A stretch of 64,000 nt of DNA from Rhyzopertha dominica (taxonomy: Eukaryota > Arthropoda > Insecta > Coleoptera > Bostrichidae). The translations under genes and the position numbers were made by a program. The notes below the pieces were generated by a model. It was not told where the DNA came from. It was given only the letters and a program-made list of their open reading frames with translations, and searched no databases. The stretch covers positions 36,450,942-36,514,941 of the forward strand of contig QCXZ01000001.1 in assembly GCA_025024175.1 (NCBI GenBank), given 5' to 3'. Positions 12,270 to 24,700 of the stretch are shown piece after piece (the first letter of the stretch is position 1; every line of letters starts with the position of its first letter).

Positions 12270-14841
12270 CAGGGTGGGCCAAGTGAACGTATTTCTTCCA
12301 TAACTGCACAACTATTCAAAATATGAAAAACTTTTTTATATAAAAGTGATTCAGATGTATATGCTGCATATTGCAAAAATATTTTTGAAAAAGGTTCACT
12401 TCCGGTTATACTGGAAATGCATACCAACTTCCTTATTTTAAATAGAACACCCCATATATTGTTGCATTTTTGTATTCCTTGTTGAATTCTAACATCATTT
12501 TGTATACCATACCCCGCAAATGTACAGTTATCGAGAAAATAAGCGCTAAAGCAAAAAATTGTCTGCAGTGCTCCCCACCATTTTAAATATTTTCCAAAAT
12601 GAGACACCTAGAAGACTACGGTTTGTGTGCCGAGTAAGTTAAGAAAATAGCTATCATCTACCTCTTCAATAAGGTTTATTACTTTTAATTGACACTAATA
12701 CATCGGTTGCCATTTGAAATATTTCAAACTGCAATAAGTTAATTTTTTTAAAAGGTACAATGCAACTTTTTTTACACCACCGGATACAAAATTAAATTAT
12801 CTTTAATATTCATTGAATTCTAAACGTCTCAACCAAATGTAACGAATTAGGACTCATTTTAGAGGGAGTTTCAAGAAGATCAATACTAATGGTAAATTGT
12901 TCCACAATTAATTTCTCTAAATAGTTGTAGAGGGTGTGAAACATTGTCATATTTTAGAACAATTTAAATGGGACAGTATATTTTTTGCTCCTATTTGTAG
13001 GTTATTATATAATAAAGTGAGTGGTGAAAACCAGAGGTGAGTGTCATTATTTATTTTATGTTATTTGCCAATACAGTAGGCATACATGACAAAATAAAAA
13101 AAAATATTTTTTCCTTGAATTCTAAGAAACTGAACATGATCACAAACTTTTTCCACTTTATTTTGTAGGTTATTATTTAAGAAAAACAGTAGTAAAAACT
13201 TGAGATTGGTAGTTTTTTGTTTGAAAGTTATTGCCAGAATAGTATGCACAAGACAAAATAAAAAAGGAATTTTCTCCTTGAATTGTGAAGAAAAACTAAA
13301 CAACAAACATATATTTTTCAATTTATTTTGTATGCTATTATTTAAAAGAAAAATTGTTAAAGCCTGATTTGATAACTTTTCCCGATCTGAAGTTATTGTC
13401 AAAAAGTATACTATAAATAACACATAACTTATAATGACTAGTATAATGATTAATTTCCTAAACAATTAGATATCTTATTACCATATATACCACATTAGTT
13501 TGGTTTATGTAGGCTATACTCTATGACAATCAACGCAAATGTCAATGCATCAACAATATTTTGGTAGTTGTTGATTGTTACTTTTCAACAATATTTCAAA
13601 GTAATTATTAATCTTGAAAAAATGAAGAACCATACTTTTATTTCAAATTAATAAGAATGCTATTAATAGATATCAACATAAAACTTAATTACTTCGCTAC
13701 TGTCTTTGGTGTAAAGGTGACAATTACTTGAAAATAGATCTTATCTATATATAAACAAGTATCTTCTTAATTTGCAAATGATTTTATTTTTAACGGTATA
13801 GCAATTATTATACTGCTGAATATTATTTTGTATCGACTTTTATTTTAAATTCAAATGATAAACAATAAGAGAATTTTAACGATTAAACATAAAATTTGGA
13901 GCTGGAATAAAAGTAATATCCTGTGATTAGATTTTAAAACATTACTATCGTATGAGTCATTAGAAATGCAAGTTAAATTCAACTACTATTGAATAAATTA
14001 GGAAATTAGTTTGCTTGGTTTTGTGTGGGTTTGTATACTGCTTTCCTAACAACTTCAAAAAGAGAACAGCTATCAACCTTGGGTTTTGATGACCACAGTT
14101 TTTGTTCAATAATATCCTATAAAACAAAAAATTGTATATCGTTCTAGTTATTTTTTTCCGTAACCATAGGACAAAGTTTTTTTTTGTAATTTTCAGTGAT
14201 GTGTGTACTGTTTTGACAATAACTTCAAAATGAGAAAAGCTGTCAACCTCAGATTTTCTCAAATAATAGCCTGCAAAACAAAGTGTAAAAGTATGTTGTC
14301 CTATCTAGTTTTTTTTATAAATCAAGGAGAATTTTATTTTTATTTTAGGTTTGTGTATACTATTTTGGTAATAAGTTCAAGACAAGAAATGACACATCTC
14401 GGGTTTTCACCACCCTCTTTTTTACATAATAACCTGCAAATCCAAGGGAAAAAATATACCAATTTTGGAACAATTTACCATTAGTATTAATCTCCTTAAA
14501 TTTGGTTGGGGCGTTTAGGAGATATAAATTTCAAGGCTATTGTACTTTGTAGTGACATTACCATGGCAACCAGAGAAAAAATGTAATGAATGTTGTAGCT
14601 AATTAAACAGACTCTAAAAATTCTGTTTTTCACCTACATTTTATTGGCAAATTTTGCATTTATTTGCGTTTATTTGTAATGTGATGTCAAATATGTTACC
14701 TAGCAAGAAAGTTAGGATATTTAAAATATTTTTAGAGAATTTCTCAGGTACACTTGTATCCAGAATTTTTTTTCTCAAAGCGATAGCTTAAAGGGTCTCA
14801 AGATACAGCCGCCCCATATCCTTAGTAAATGAATCACCCTG
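12270..14841. mobile_element. Non-autonomous fold-back element, CAGGGTG ends, TA flanks
   Basis: The element begins CAGGGTG at 12270 and ends CACCCTG at 14841, with TA on both sides (12268-12269 and 14842-14843), consistent with a Tc1/mariner-type target duplication. The halves are inverted relative to each other: 12871-12910 (ATACTAATGGTAAATTGTTC) mirrors 14462-14490, and 12985-13075 mirrors 14350-14460. Each half carries about three tandem degenerate copies of a ~165 bp unit (left near 12990, 13140 and 13310; right near 14020, 14220 and 14390). There is no coding capacity. The first bases and the internal arms are complementary, but the outermost several hundred bases match poorly, so the terminal repeat is imperfect. 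Confidence 0.65.
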
Positions 14842-14843
14842 TA

Positions 14844-17338
14844 CATGTCACAGTTAACAATTCAGGCAATATGCAAATTAAAATAAATCATTGTAAAATA
14901 ATAATAAATTTAGACAAAACAAGGAAAGGAAGGCATTTAATAGTGTTAAAATAATTACTGTAGTAGATTTAAATTATGGAACAATTTTTTTTATCTTGTA
15001 GCCCTTTTGACTTTTTCGACTTTTTGGTTTTACAACTTTTGATAATGGAGATATTTTTAATTGTAGGAAACGCAATTGGGTAATTGGTGCACTTTTTTGG
15101 TTTAATATATTCTATGGCACCATAAGGTGCTGTCTTCCTGATATTTGCAAGAAATTTTTGTAATAAGACGTTTGAAAAATATTTTATGAAATATACAAAT
15201 TTTATCATCAGTACTTTATGTACAAATGGGAGTCCGAAAAATTTAACTGCCAAATAAATCGCTTTAAAAAAAATAAGCATTCTAGTTTGAAGTTGAGACT
15301 AATAAGGTAGAAGAATGCTGTAGACAAATAGGTCACAATTTGATATGTTCATATGTTCAAAACTGTTACATATATAAGCTTTGTACTGCTGCAGTTGGAA
15401 ACTGCCATACTGTCATTGCAAATTAAATCACAGTTTTAGTGTCCTGTGTCAAAGACTGTAAACTCATAGCATAAAAATGACAGTAATATAAATCATTGCT
15501 GTTATATAACCTCATTAGGAGCAAGCGATTGCATTCTAGAATATACATGTAATAAGCTGGCTCGTAACTAAAAAAAATTACCTCTTTAAAATAAACTAAA
15601 AGTAAACGGGAGATTTCATTCATCTAATCTATCAAAGCATTATACCTTGCTATTGACACATTGACAGCCGACAATAACATTAACTGATATGATAGTATAG
15701 ACTTAAATTAAAAAACACATAACAAAATGTTACCATTAATACTTATTACAAATTAATGGGTACTTTTGAGTAAAAGTACTGCCAAATCTCCAAAAATTTG
15801 TTTAGAGCTAATCTCTAGTGGGGATATGCACAACAATGTAGGCAAATTATCAAGAAGTAATTACATCTAAAAATTTACAGAGTGCACTGATTGTGGAATT
15901 CAAAGTAATGTGTAATGTAAAGAGTATGTGTTGTGTATTACAAATTATAGATGGACCTAAAAAAGTAATGGTATTACATCATGTCTTTGTAAATAGTAAC
16001 ATTTATTCCTCCATAAAATATTTTGTAAAAGTACCATACAAGCTTATAGAAGCAAATCATTTTGGCATATCAAGAGATAAAATGTGAAGTAAACTTCATG
16101 TATGTTGGGACTTTGCTTTTAAAGTTAGGCAATGAAATAGAAATTTCATGCACTTTATTGAAACTCAAAGACCTGTTAACTAAAGCAGTTGTGCAGATGA
16201 ATAAAATGTAATATTTAAGGAAAGTGTGTGGCTTAATTAGACCCAGCCCTGATTTGATGACATATCTAATTTGTTAGTTGCTTGTTGATGGTTGTTATTA
16301 TTTTTAGTTATGTGGCGAATGTTAGAAACATGTATGTGTAGTATGAAAACAATCAGACATAACTCGATATAATTGTATTGCCATATCATGTTACTCATGT
16401 TATCATAGTACCTACAATAAATACATATCAATAAAAGTTTTAAAGCAACGTTTAGTTCATCTTTGTCTTCTTTAAAACCTTTTACTAAGAAGGCTATACA
16501 AAATTCAGCAGATTATGCCAACATGCATTTTTGTTTTACAGGTTTGTTTTAGAATATGTGTGATGAATAGGTATGATGAACGCGAAATGAAGATGTTATT
16601 AAAAGATCATATACAGGATGAGTCATTAGTGCGTCGGCGGAAGATACTGACCTTACTATTAACAATAAACAGATAATTTTTTTGTCGTTATATAATTAGT
16701 TAAGGTGCATCCACTATAATTATTTTCAGCTATACAGCATGTACCCTTATTGCAGGACTGTAAACAATTATTTTTTCTTAAATGGCACCCTATGTATTTT
16801 TTTTATTTTCTTGTGAGGCTTCCTAGGTGCTTTATAGCAATATACTTTTTCTGTTATGGCTGCGGCGTTGCCAAGTTATCAACTTTTTCTGAAAATTTTT
16901 GAAAATACAAGCTTTAACTTAAATGCTTCTAGAAGCCCAACTATTAATAACAAGAAGAAAATCTTTTGTTCATTAACGAAGGTAACTTCTCTTTAGACTT
17001 TAGTGATCAAATTCTACAACTTTCAAACCACTTAAACTTGATTTTTTTAAATAGAACCTATATTTTTTTAATTTAATCGTAATCTACTTTTAATTCTCTT
17101 TATTTTGAGTATTCAATTTGTATACCTGGGATTAACAGTTTTTGAAATATTAATAATTTTTTATAAATATATTCCATATTTAATTTATTATATAACATTT
17201 TTAAAAAATGTGGGAGCCACATTACCGAACTCAATAATTTATTAACTGCTAGAAACCTATACTTTTGTTAAAAAAACTTTCAATAAGGGAAAAAATTTAT
17301 TATCTAATTTATACAAATATTTCTCTCAAGTATTTAAA
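14844..17338. other. Intergenic DNA between dystrophin and RBM17
   Basis: No gene recognised. Short minus-strand frames (14969-15280, 15423-15623, 16237-16431) have no domain and AT-driven composition. TACAGGATGAGTCATTAGTG at about 16613 resembles the outer end of the CAGGGTG element family, without a visible partner. The stretch nearest 17338 is the likely RBM17 3' UTR. Confidence 0.45.
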
Positions 17339-20300
17339 TTAATCTAATAACTGTAAGTTATCAAATTTCTCAGTATCATAAAAACTTGCTCTCACTTGTC
17401 TTCCTCCAAAAAATCGTCCATTTAAATCTACCACAGCTTTAATAGCACTTTCGATCCTTTTAAATTCGACAAATATACGGACAGCTTCTTCTGGCACTTG
17501 ATCGGGAACCTCATGAATTATTACACTGCCAACTTCTCCATATTTGGTATTGCATTCATCCTTTACTTCAGGCTCCAAGTCATCATCAACTTCACCTGGT
17601 CCTACCATATTTCGAAGCAGTACAACCTGAAAAACGGTTTTTTCATATTGTACTGTAACATTCTGCAAAGAGAGAGAGAGAGAGACCTACATTTTTTACA
17701 GTAGTATTTGCACATGAGATTTTTTTAAACATATAGATGCAGTAATTATGAATAGTACAATTATAACTTTTGTGGAAACCAAAACACCAGTTGAAGGCCC
17801 TAATATATACTATGTCTTAAACAGAATTACTTAACTTCAGGTTTATTAAAGTGAATAATACCAATCTTTCATATTAGAACTGTATTGAAATTATTTATTT
17901 TATGCAATAACTACTGCATTGGTGTTTAAAGCATTTTCAATTACCCTATTAAAGGTTGCACTCTTAATAATGATAGATTACTTTATTTTATTATCGGGGA
18001 CAAATACTGAACCTTTCTTTAGTTGTCACATGTTATTCCAATTTTGCATCGATAAAGGGAATGTGAAAAGTGAATCTTTAAATTATAAATATGTTTGTAT
18101 AATGCCCATATTTTGTTATAGTCAGTTTTTGTGACAGAAATATATTTTTTTTTGAGGTAGTATTTGCAAAACCTGAACAGAAGCACAAGCAACCACTGAC
18201 TTGGGAATTGCTGAGAGTACCTGTACCACATTTTCAATAATAATACTGATTATCACAATTCTTAACTACTCATTGGGATGAGCATACATATCTGCTGGAA
18301 AACAGAAAGTTTTGATCATATTTGCAATAACAGTAACCTTAAACTTATAAAAATCTACCCCCTTGAATGTTGCATAATGTACAGTCTCAGAAATTATTTT
18401 GTCGAAAGTCAAAATCAATTCTTTAAAAAAAAAAACAGATTTATACCACCTTTGTGTTTTATTTCTGTAATATAATAGTAAATTTGCATCTCTTTTATAA
18501 TAGCAAACACTTCAATGATTAAATATTAATGGGGCACCCTGTATAACAAAATCCTCCTATAATAGTATGCATTATAATATCACAAAATGACAACAGAAAT
18601 GTTTCCTACACATGAATAACTTATAGATCCGAGGAAAATCAAAGAGTCCAAACATATCTGTCAATATTCCACTTGACGACAAAACAGATAAATCACGTTG
18701 TTTAGTTGAATAAGCAATGCTGATCAAGTAACTTGATACGGAAGAATGTAAAATTTATACTTAAAGCACTAAAACACGGATAAAATTTATAAATATGTAT
18801 TATAGGAATTACACGAGCATATATTAAAAAAAAAGTGTTCTGCAGCACAGCAGTCTGAGCTAATTTGTTAAACTGCTTCATTTTGATTTAAAAAAACATA
18901 CAGTATCATGTATTACTTACTTTGCTTGGTGATTTCATGATTTCAGTAATACTTGGTTCTTCTTGTGAATCATCATTCGTAAAAGATGGAAGAGTAATCT
19001 CCTTCTCATGAATAATGCGTCCACCTCTTTTTGATGTTTTTTCTACCTGTAACGCAGTAGACATGCCCTGTTCCTGTTTACCCAAGCCTTGACCCTCTTT
19101 GAACCCATATCTTGCCATGATTTTTGCCGCTACCGAACTTCCACCGTATCCGCTACTACTTTGAGGTTTATTTGGAAAGACAGGTGCAGATTCCTGCGAT
19201 TCTTGTAGGCTAGGAGGAGGTGCAATTGCAACTCCACCACCAGAACGGGGTGCCTTAGGCAGAGGTTCTCGTATTTCTTCATCTTCTTCCCAACGACCTT
19301 GAAGTTAGACAAAAAAATAAGTGGAATGTGTAAAACTTTTTACATTATAATTGTAATTAGTGCATTTCAGTTTAAAATCTGCAGCATACATTTTTGCAAC
19401 AAAATTAATAAAATACATAAAACGAACTCTGTATGAATTGGTTGAAGCTTTCACGGCCATCTTTTGTATTAGAATTCATTTTCAAGTTTTGGGGCCGACG
19501 TTTATTTGGGTTTATCTTTGTTTGATTAGCTTCTGCAAACTAATGTCAATATGACAACACATCTGGGACACAGGTCGTATTGGCTCAGTGAAGGTGCGGA
19601 CATCTCAGATTTTTGCTGAAAGATAGCATCACCAACTAATTAAAATCAGACTAACGTTTTGTCTCACCAACTGTGGCAAAAACATATACAAAGACTAAAC
19701 CTAACCACTGAAACAGGTATATTGGTAGGGATCAACAACCATATTTAATATATTACTGGAGCAAGTATTCAGAAAAAATGAAATAAATAGTGTAGACACA
19801 GTATTAAACAAGTCATACAGTTGCAAAGACTAATGAAAAACTGGAAGCAAGAAACATAAGATTGGAAAGAAATACAGATAAGACAAAGTACTTACAAATA
19901 CACACCGGAGACCAGCAAGGAACGTTTGAAATAGGATTACGAGGGTAGAGTTATGAAAATAGTAAAGGTATCTTCATATATGTATTTGGGAATATTAACA
20001 GCAAGAGAAGGTAGTGTGGCAGAGGAAAGTAAAAGGTGAGAAATGAGCAGGGAGTTTAAACAGTTTTTTTTTAATTAAAAGTTGTTACACGGAAAGCGAA
20101 ATTACATGTACATATATAGAATAATACTACGANCAATTGTGACATAAATGGAGTTATGGAATGTAAAATGCTTAGGACCTAAAGAACGAGTACAGTGGTT
20201 AGGACATGTAGAAAGAAGGGCGAATGATTGAATGGCGAAGAAAGTTTTGTGTTTGGGAACAGTAGCAAGGAGAAGACAATGTCGGCCAAGGAAACGATGG

Positions 20301-21602
20301 TCAACTGCAATATTAAAATTCTTGGAAGAAACAGGTGTAAGAAATTGGGAAGTAAAGGAAAAAGATAGAGAACAATGGAGACAAATTGTCAAGCTCAGAT
20401 TTTAACAGAAAACATTTTGAATGTTACTGAACCTCTCATGGGTCCCAACAAAGATAAACTTATAGCCCAGAATTACAACGGAGTGAACATGATGAACAGT
20501 AGAACTAATGGAATGCAAATGAATATTAAAGAAATATTTCCCGATGCACATTTCGTTCATTCTTATGCCTATCAATTAAATTTTAAAATCGGACAGGCTT
20601 CATCACAAAACTGTCGAATGCTTACATTTTTTTCCAATATACAACACATACCAGTTTTCTTTTCAAATTCTCTGCAAGACATTTCAATATTTGACAATAT
20701 AGTTGGGAAAAAAATATTGCACTATTACTCGAAGGTACTAGGCTAGAGCCTAGAGGCAAAACCTTAAGAATCTTAAGTTCAAACAAAATTTTGAACTTGT
20801 GTCAGGCAAATTTTGAGGTTCTTCGTCTTTAACAAAGATTACAGGTGTAATCGAAACGTCAGACTTATAATTTTTTGTCAGTGTTTTCAAGAGACAGCGA
20901 TCTTTCCGAAAATATATTACCTATCNTATATTATGGACGCTGAAAGCATTCACCCACGTATTTCGANNGACATATTTGCAATAATTACCTGAACATTCAC
21001 TAAGAAATTTACAGAGGGTATTAATATATTCTCATATCTTNATTAAATTTTCCATTGTATTTTTTACTCCATACAAAATTAGATAGGAATAGGTGGATTT
21101 TACCTGCAAAACCACTTGCAACAGGTGGAAGTGTAGCTTGAGGAGTGGTAATGACTTCTTCTTCGGGATCATTGAAACGACTCTTCCTCCTCCTGTCTCT
21201 GCGTTTTTCTTCTCTTTCACTTTCACGTTCCCTGTTCTCTCGTATTTCTTTAACTACTTTTTCATATTCGTTTGGCCACAAGGGGTCATATTCATCTATC
21301 ACATTCCAATCATATTCACTACCAAAGCCAGCAACTGCAGGAATTATTGGTAATATTGGTTCTGGCTTTGCTTTAAGTACAGTTGGCTTTAAATTGCTGG
21401 TATAAATGTCATCATCGTCCCGCTTGCTTTTTAAGTCGATAACCGGTGGTAAACTAACTTTACGTTGCTGATCTCTTTTAGCTTGAGTCACAGCAGCTTT
21501 CTTAAGTTGCAGTTGAGACTGCAACAGCTTTATTCCCGATGACCATCCAGATACATTTTCGGTAGCTCTTGTTTTAACATCTAAATCGTCATACAACGAC
21601 AT
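17339..21602 (-). CDS. RBM17: RBM17/SPF45 splicing factor, complete three-exon gene
   Basis: Nuclear splicing factor SPF45, which acts in 3' splice-site choice within the spliceosome. Exons on the minus strand: 21104-21602, 18921-19297 and 17339-17626, all with GT-AG borders and matching phases (499 + 377 + 288 nt), giving 387 residues against about 400 in vertebrates. The start is the ATG at 21600-21602, giving MSLYDDLDVKT, the family N-terminus. Residues 1-166 are the charged N-terminal region, with YDWNVIDEYDPLWPNEYEK and an Arg/Glu-rich run. Exon 2 carries a Pro-rich linker and the G-patch (MARYGFKEGQGLGKQEQGMS, about residues 227-246). Exon 3 (residues 293-387) is the C-terminal RRM of the U2AF-homology type, starting VVLLRNMVGPGEVDDDLE and carrying the R-x-F ligand motif as RFF within NGRFFGGR (near residue 363). 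The frame is intact throughout. Intron 1 (1806 bp) contains LINE and hAT debris; intron 2 is 1294 bp. Confidence 0.96.
17627..18920 (-). other. RBM17 intron 2
   Basis: Noncoding. A short GA microsatellite lies at 17669-17685, close to the acceptor side. A motif GGGGCACCCTGTATAA near 18531-18546 matches the right-hand end of the CAGGGTG element family (CACCCTG then TA), but no left partner is visible within the intron. This suggests a truncated insertion. Confidence 0.55.
19780..20404 (+). mobile_element. LINE 3' relic in RBM17 intron 1
   Basis: The clearest part, 20156-20404, translates to ERVQWLGHVERR, then after one in-frame TGA RRRQCRPRKRWSTAILKFLE and DREQWRQIVK. This is the conserved C-terminal tail of many insect LINE ORF2 proteins (the W-x-GH-x-x-R block followed by G-RP-KRW). 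Upstream, 19780-20150 holds degraded thumb-region sequence with several frame changes. It is antisense to RBM17, 5'-truncated and dead. Confidence 0.72.
20405..20746 (+). mobile_element. hAT-superfamily (ZMYM1/DUF4371-like) transposase fragment
   Basis: The open frame at 20375-20746 contains LIAQNYNGVNMMNSRTNGMQ, then FPDAHFVHSYAYQLNF and FFSNSLQDISIFDNIVGKK. This pattern matches the middle of hAT-like proteins annotated in insects as ZMYM1-like, where the usual forms are YDGA-x-VMSG and HC-YAH-LNL. Key residues have drifted: the usual HCYAH is HSYAY and the usual YDGA is YNGV. Only about 115 residues survive, with neither the N-terminal zinc finger nor the dimerisation region. It lies directly after the LINE tail, inside RBM17 intron 1. 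Confidence 0.72.
20747..21103. other. Remainder of RBM17 intron 1 near exon 1, with a ribozyme-like hairpin
   Basis: Noncoding, with several unresolved bases (N). At about 20833-20877 the sequence GATTACAGGTGTAATC forms a stem followed by GAAACGTC. This resembles stem II plus the GAAA side of a hammerhead, but the CTGATGA side is absent, so no ribozyme is called. Confidence 0.4.
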
Positions 21603-21802
21603 GCTTAAGGAAAATAGCACTAATAAATTATATTTACAACTACTGTGCAATTCGTTATTCAATCAAATTACAAATTTACAAACAACTATATTGTAATTTT
21701 CAGATTTTCAACGTTCGCTATCAACAGACCATCAATATCAATATCAACAACGTCAAATACTTGAAATGTCAATTGTCATATTGTCAACATGTTAACACGC
21801 TG
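21603..21802 (-). promoter_or_regulatory. RBM17 5' flank
   Basis: The 200 bp between the RBM17 start codon and the first transposon-like end at 21803 must hold the 5' UTR and probably the core promoter, unless there is an upstream noncoding exon. No convincing TATA box or initiator was identified; this is positional inference only. Confidence 0.3.
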
Positions 21803-21856
21803 CCACTGATCTCTAAAAATAACTGGATGTCGGTTACATACCAAAATGCATGTATA

Positions 21857-22924
21857 ACGTCTCTGATAACGTCATGGATGTATAAAAGAGGGGATACCGT
21901 ATCTCATTGACAGAAAGCGCATTGTTGTGAATCCAACATCTAAATGGCGTGAAGTTAGTGCAATAACAAACTTTGTTTTCTTTCCGCGGCATAGGCGTGC
22001 CGTATTTTTGCATTATTCAGTATGCTTCGGAAATCTAAAAATAATAGATAGAAAAAAAATATTGTATGAATATGATTTATGCACACATATAAAACTCATT
22101 TTTTTGTTATACACTAGTAAACAATTCATCTTTCAGTATCAGTGTTGTAAAATATCGGCATAATAAGCAATTTAAATACCGCACGCCTATGAATCTTAAC
22201 CTTAATACTACTTGGGTGTTACATACCTATGAAATGAATCATTCGACACTGCCTGATCATCTTATCACAGCTACCGTTAACAATTATATGGAAATCATTC
22301 CCTGGGTCTTGCACATCATGAAACCAAATAAAAACAAACACGCTAACGCCCAAATGGTGTGTGAGCATTACAAACAGAAATTACAATAAGTTGCAATCTA
22401 TTGTTGAAAGACAATCTATAATAAGTGCTTAAAGTTTATACGTTTCTCTCGCGTTATAACAAGAACTTCCAGTAACCTAGCACGTTTGTAATACAGCATG
22501 TAAATTGTAATGCTCTACACACGCACTTATTGTAGGTTAAGCTTTTCAGCAGTACCTACATTGTAACTAAATGTAATTTACGTTTGTAATACTTGCTAAG
22601 TAAAGCGAAGGAGAGTCAGCTACTCAAACATACACAGTAACACTTTAAAATATTCTTTTAACACTAAAAAATTGCACCAAACACTAAACTCCCTTATGCA
22701 CGTTATGACAACTTGGTTTGTTTTGATCCAGGATTTAAACTAAATGTAGCTTCGGTTTGTAATACTTGTGAAGCAAAGTGAAGGAGTGTAAGCTACTCAA
22801 ATAAGCACAGTAACACTTCTAAATATAAATATACACGTTATGATAACTCGGTTTGTCAGGATCCAGGACTTTGACGTACCGCAGAAAAATGGCCGTCATT
22901 ACGTCAGCACTAATATAGCGTATT
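21857..22924. other. Unclassified insertion within the hAT-like MITE
   Basis: About 1.07 kb with no counterpart in the complete MITE copy at 25794-26440. It contains a diverged internal repeat: TTTGTAATACTTGCTAAGTA with GGAGAGTCAGCTACTCAAAC near 22585-22640 recurs as TTTGTAATACTTGTGAAGCA with GGAGTGTAAGCTACTCAAAT near 22757-22805. No protein signal recognised. Confidence 0.45.
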
Positions 22925-23141
22925 TGTGATAGATTTAAGTCACCTTAGCGCTTTTAGCCGCTGGACCTTGTACTAAAATTCTGACAAAGGTTCGCTTCTG
23001 TGATAAGTATGACGTTAATGATTGACTGTTAAAATCGTGAACTCATCACCTGTCTGCAGATTTCCAAAAGATGATCGTTGTAGTGTTTGAGTGAGAAACA
23101 TGTGCCGTACAAACTGGATGTTACGTTTACTCATAACCATA

Positions 23142-23635
23142 TTAGGCTTTTTAAGATTACGTCATCCAATATGGCGTCCAGGGGGCAAAAAGCGCACGCA
23201 CGGGACGCGCCTGCGAAACCCTGGAAACGGACGCGTGGCTGATAGAGTTGGGTCCTTCATGACCAAGTCGTTCAAATTGAATGACTCATGCCTTGATTTG
23301 GCTCACAGCTAATGAATCAGCGTCGTTCGTGCGTCGTACATGGTTAACGGCTGACGACAGCACACGACGAGAACACAGCATGACAGCATATTTATATGCT
23401 GTGGCGAGACAAGAGACACGGCTGTCACTTTCAATTCACGATCCATATGAACGACTTGAAAAACAGAATCTACGCGATTGATTGAACGATTTGAATTGAA
23501 TCGAATGGCCCAGCTCTAGTGACTGACGTTGGCATTAAGTAATGGGGTTTCTATGACAGCGCGCTAGAAGCTGCATCGTTTTGACATGTGCCGCCTGGCA
23601 GTCGCTGCGAAAGTCACGTGTTCTAAGAAGCCTAA
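23142..23635 (+). repeat. MITE copy 1 (TTAGGC...GCCTAA ends)
   Basis: A ~0.5 kb unit, richer in G+C than its surroundings, bounded by TTAGGCTTTTTA and TAAGAAGCCTAA. It is followed head-to-tail by a second copy and, further on, by an inverted third. Internal landmarks: CAATATGGCGTCCAGGGGGC, a palindromic GCATATTTATATGC, and runs of GAATGATT/GATTTGAATTGAATCG. The open frames inside are short and unrelated to known proteins. TTA lies at each edge, so a 3-bp target duplication is possible. Confidence 0.75.
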
Positions 23636-24182
23636 TTAGGCTTTTTAAGATTACGTCATCCAATATGGCGTCCAGGGGGCAAAAAGCGCACGCATGGGAG
23701 GCGCCTGCGAAACCCTGGAAACGAACGCGTGGTTGATAGAGCTGGGTCCTTCATAACCAAGTCGTTCAAATTGAATGACTCGTGCCTTGATTTGGCTCAC
23801 AGCTAATGAATCAGCGTCGTTCGTGCGTCGTACATGGTTAACGGCTGACGACAGCACACGACGAGAACACAGCATGAGAGCATATTTATATGCTGTGGCA
23901 AGACAGGAGACACCGCTGTCACTTTCAATTCACGATCCATATGTCTTTAAGCAGGTCTAAACAACTCGGTAACTCGTTCTCAGTAATGATTTTTGAACGA
24001 CTTGAATGATCCGAATCTACGCGATTGATTGAACGATTTGAATTGAATCGAATGTCCCAGCTCGAGTGACTGACGTTTCACATTAAGTAATGGGGTTTCT
24101 ATGGCAGCGCGCTAGAAGCTGCATCGTTTTGAAATTTGCCCCCTGGCAGTCGCTCAAAAGTCACGTGTTCTAAAAAGCCTAA
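23636..24182 (+). repeat. MITE copy 2, tandem with copy 1
   Basis: Same unit as 23142-23635, directly abutting it and about 50 bp longer because of an extra segment near 23940-24010 (GTCTTTAAGCAGGTC to TTTGAACGACTTG). Its outer end AAAAAGCCTAA is followed by TTATATAG, the sequence that continues the hAT-like host element. The pair therefore interrupts that element at a single point. Confidence 0.75.
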
Positions 24183-24227
24183 TTATATAGTTAAGGATCT
24201 AACCTAAAATTTGAACGCGCCGTTAAT

Positions 24228-24700
24228 TTAGGCTTTTTAGAACACGTGACTTTCGGAGCGACTGCCAGGGGGCACATGTCAAAACGATGCAGCTTCTAGC
24301 GCACTGTCATAGAAACCCCATTACTTAATGCCAACGTCAATCACTAGAGCTGGGACATTCGATTCAATTCAAATCGTCCAATCAATCGCGTAAATTCGGA
24401 TCATTCAAGTCGTACATATGGATCGTGAATTGAAAGTGACAGCAGTGTCTCCCGTCTCGCCACAGCATATAAATATGCTGTCATGCTGTGTTCTCGTCGT
24501 GTGCTGTCGTCAGCCGTTAACCATGTACGACGCACGAACGACGCTGATTCCTTAGCTGTGAGCCAAATCAAGGCATGAGTCATTCAATTTGAACGACTTG
24601 GTCATGAAGGACCCAACTCTATCAGCCACGCGTCCGTTTCCAGGGTTTCGCAGGCGCGTCCCATGCGGGCGCTTTTTGCCCCCTGGACGCCATATTGGCT
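24228..24700 (-). repeat. MITE copy 3, inverted and truncated
   Basis: Reverse-complement copy of the units at 23142 and 23636. It starts TTAGGCTTTTTAGAACACGT and is collinear (inverted) through the GCATATAAATATGC palindrome to CGCCATATTGG, where homology ends about 20 bp before the expected terminus. Copies 2 and 3 face each other across 45 bp, forming a large potential hairpin. Confidence 0.75.

Larger units (their letters stand above)
21803..24227. mobile_element. hAT-like MITE copy, interrupted and 3'-truncated
   Basis: This copy begins CACTGATCTCTAAAAATAAC at 21803. It is the reverse-orientation relative of the complete MITE at 25794-26440. Matching blocks in order are 21803-21856, 22925-23145 (including CATCACCTGTCTGCAG and TAAACGTAACATCC-type sequence in reverse) and 24183-24227 (TATAGTTAAGGATCTAAC). 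Between the first two blocks lie about 1070 bp of unrelated DNA (21857-22924). Between the last two lie two tandem copies of another MITE. The far end is missing after 24227, where an inverted third copy of that MITE begins. No coding capacity. Confidence 0.65.

Noticed and set aside
16613..18541. A single CAGGRTG-ended transposon from 16613 to 18541
   Set aside because: The interval would include RBM17 exon 3, and the two ends do not match each other beyond a few bases; more likely two unrelated truncated ends.
21093..21405. Plus-strand and alternative-frame ORFs over RBM17 exon 1
   Set aside because: They are shadows of the minus-strand exon, which has clear homology.
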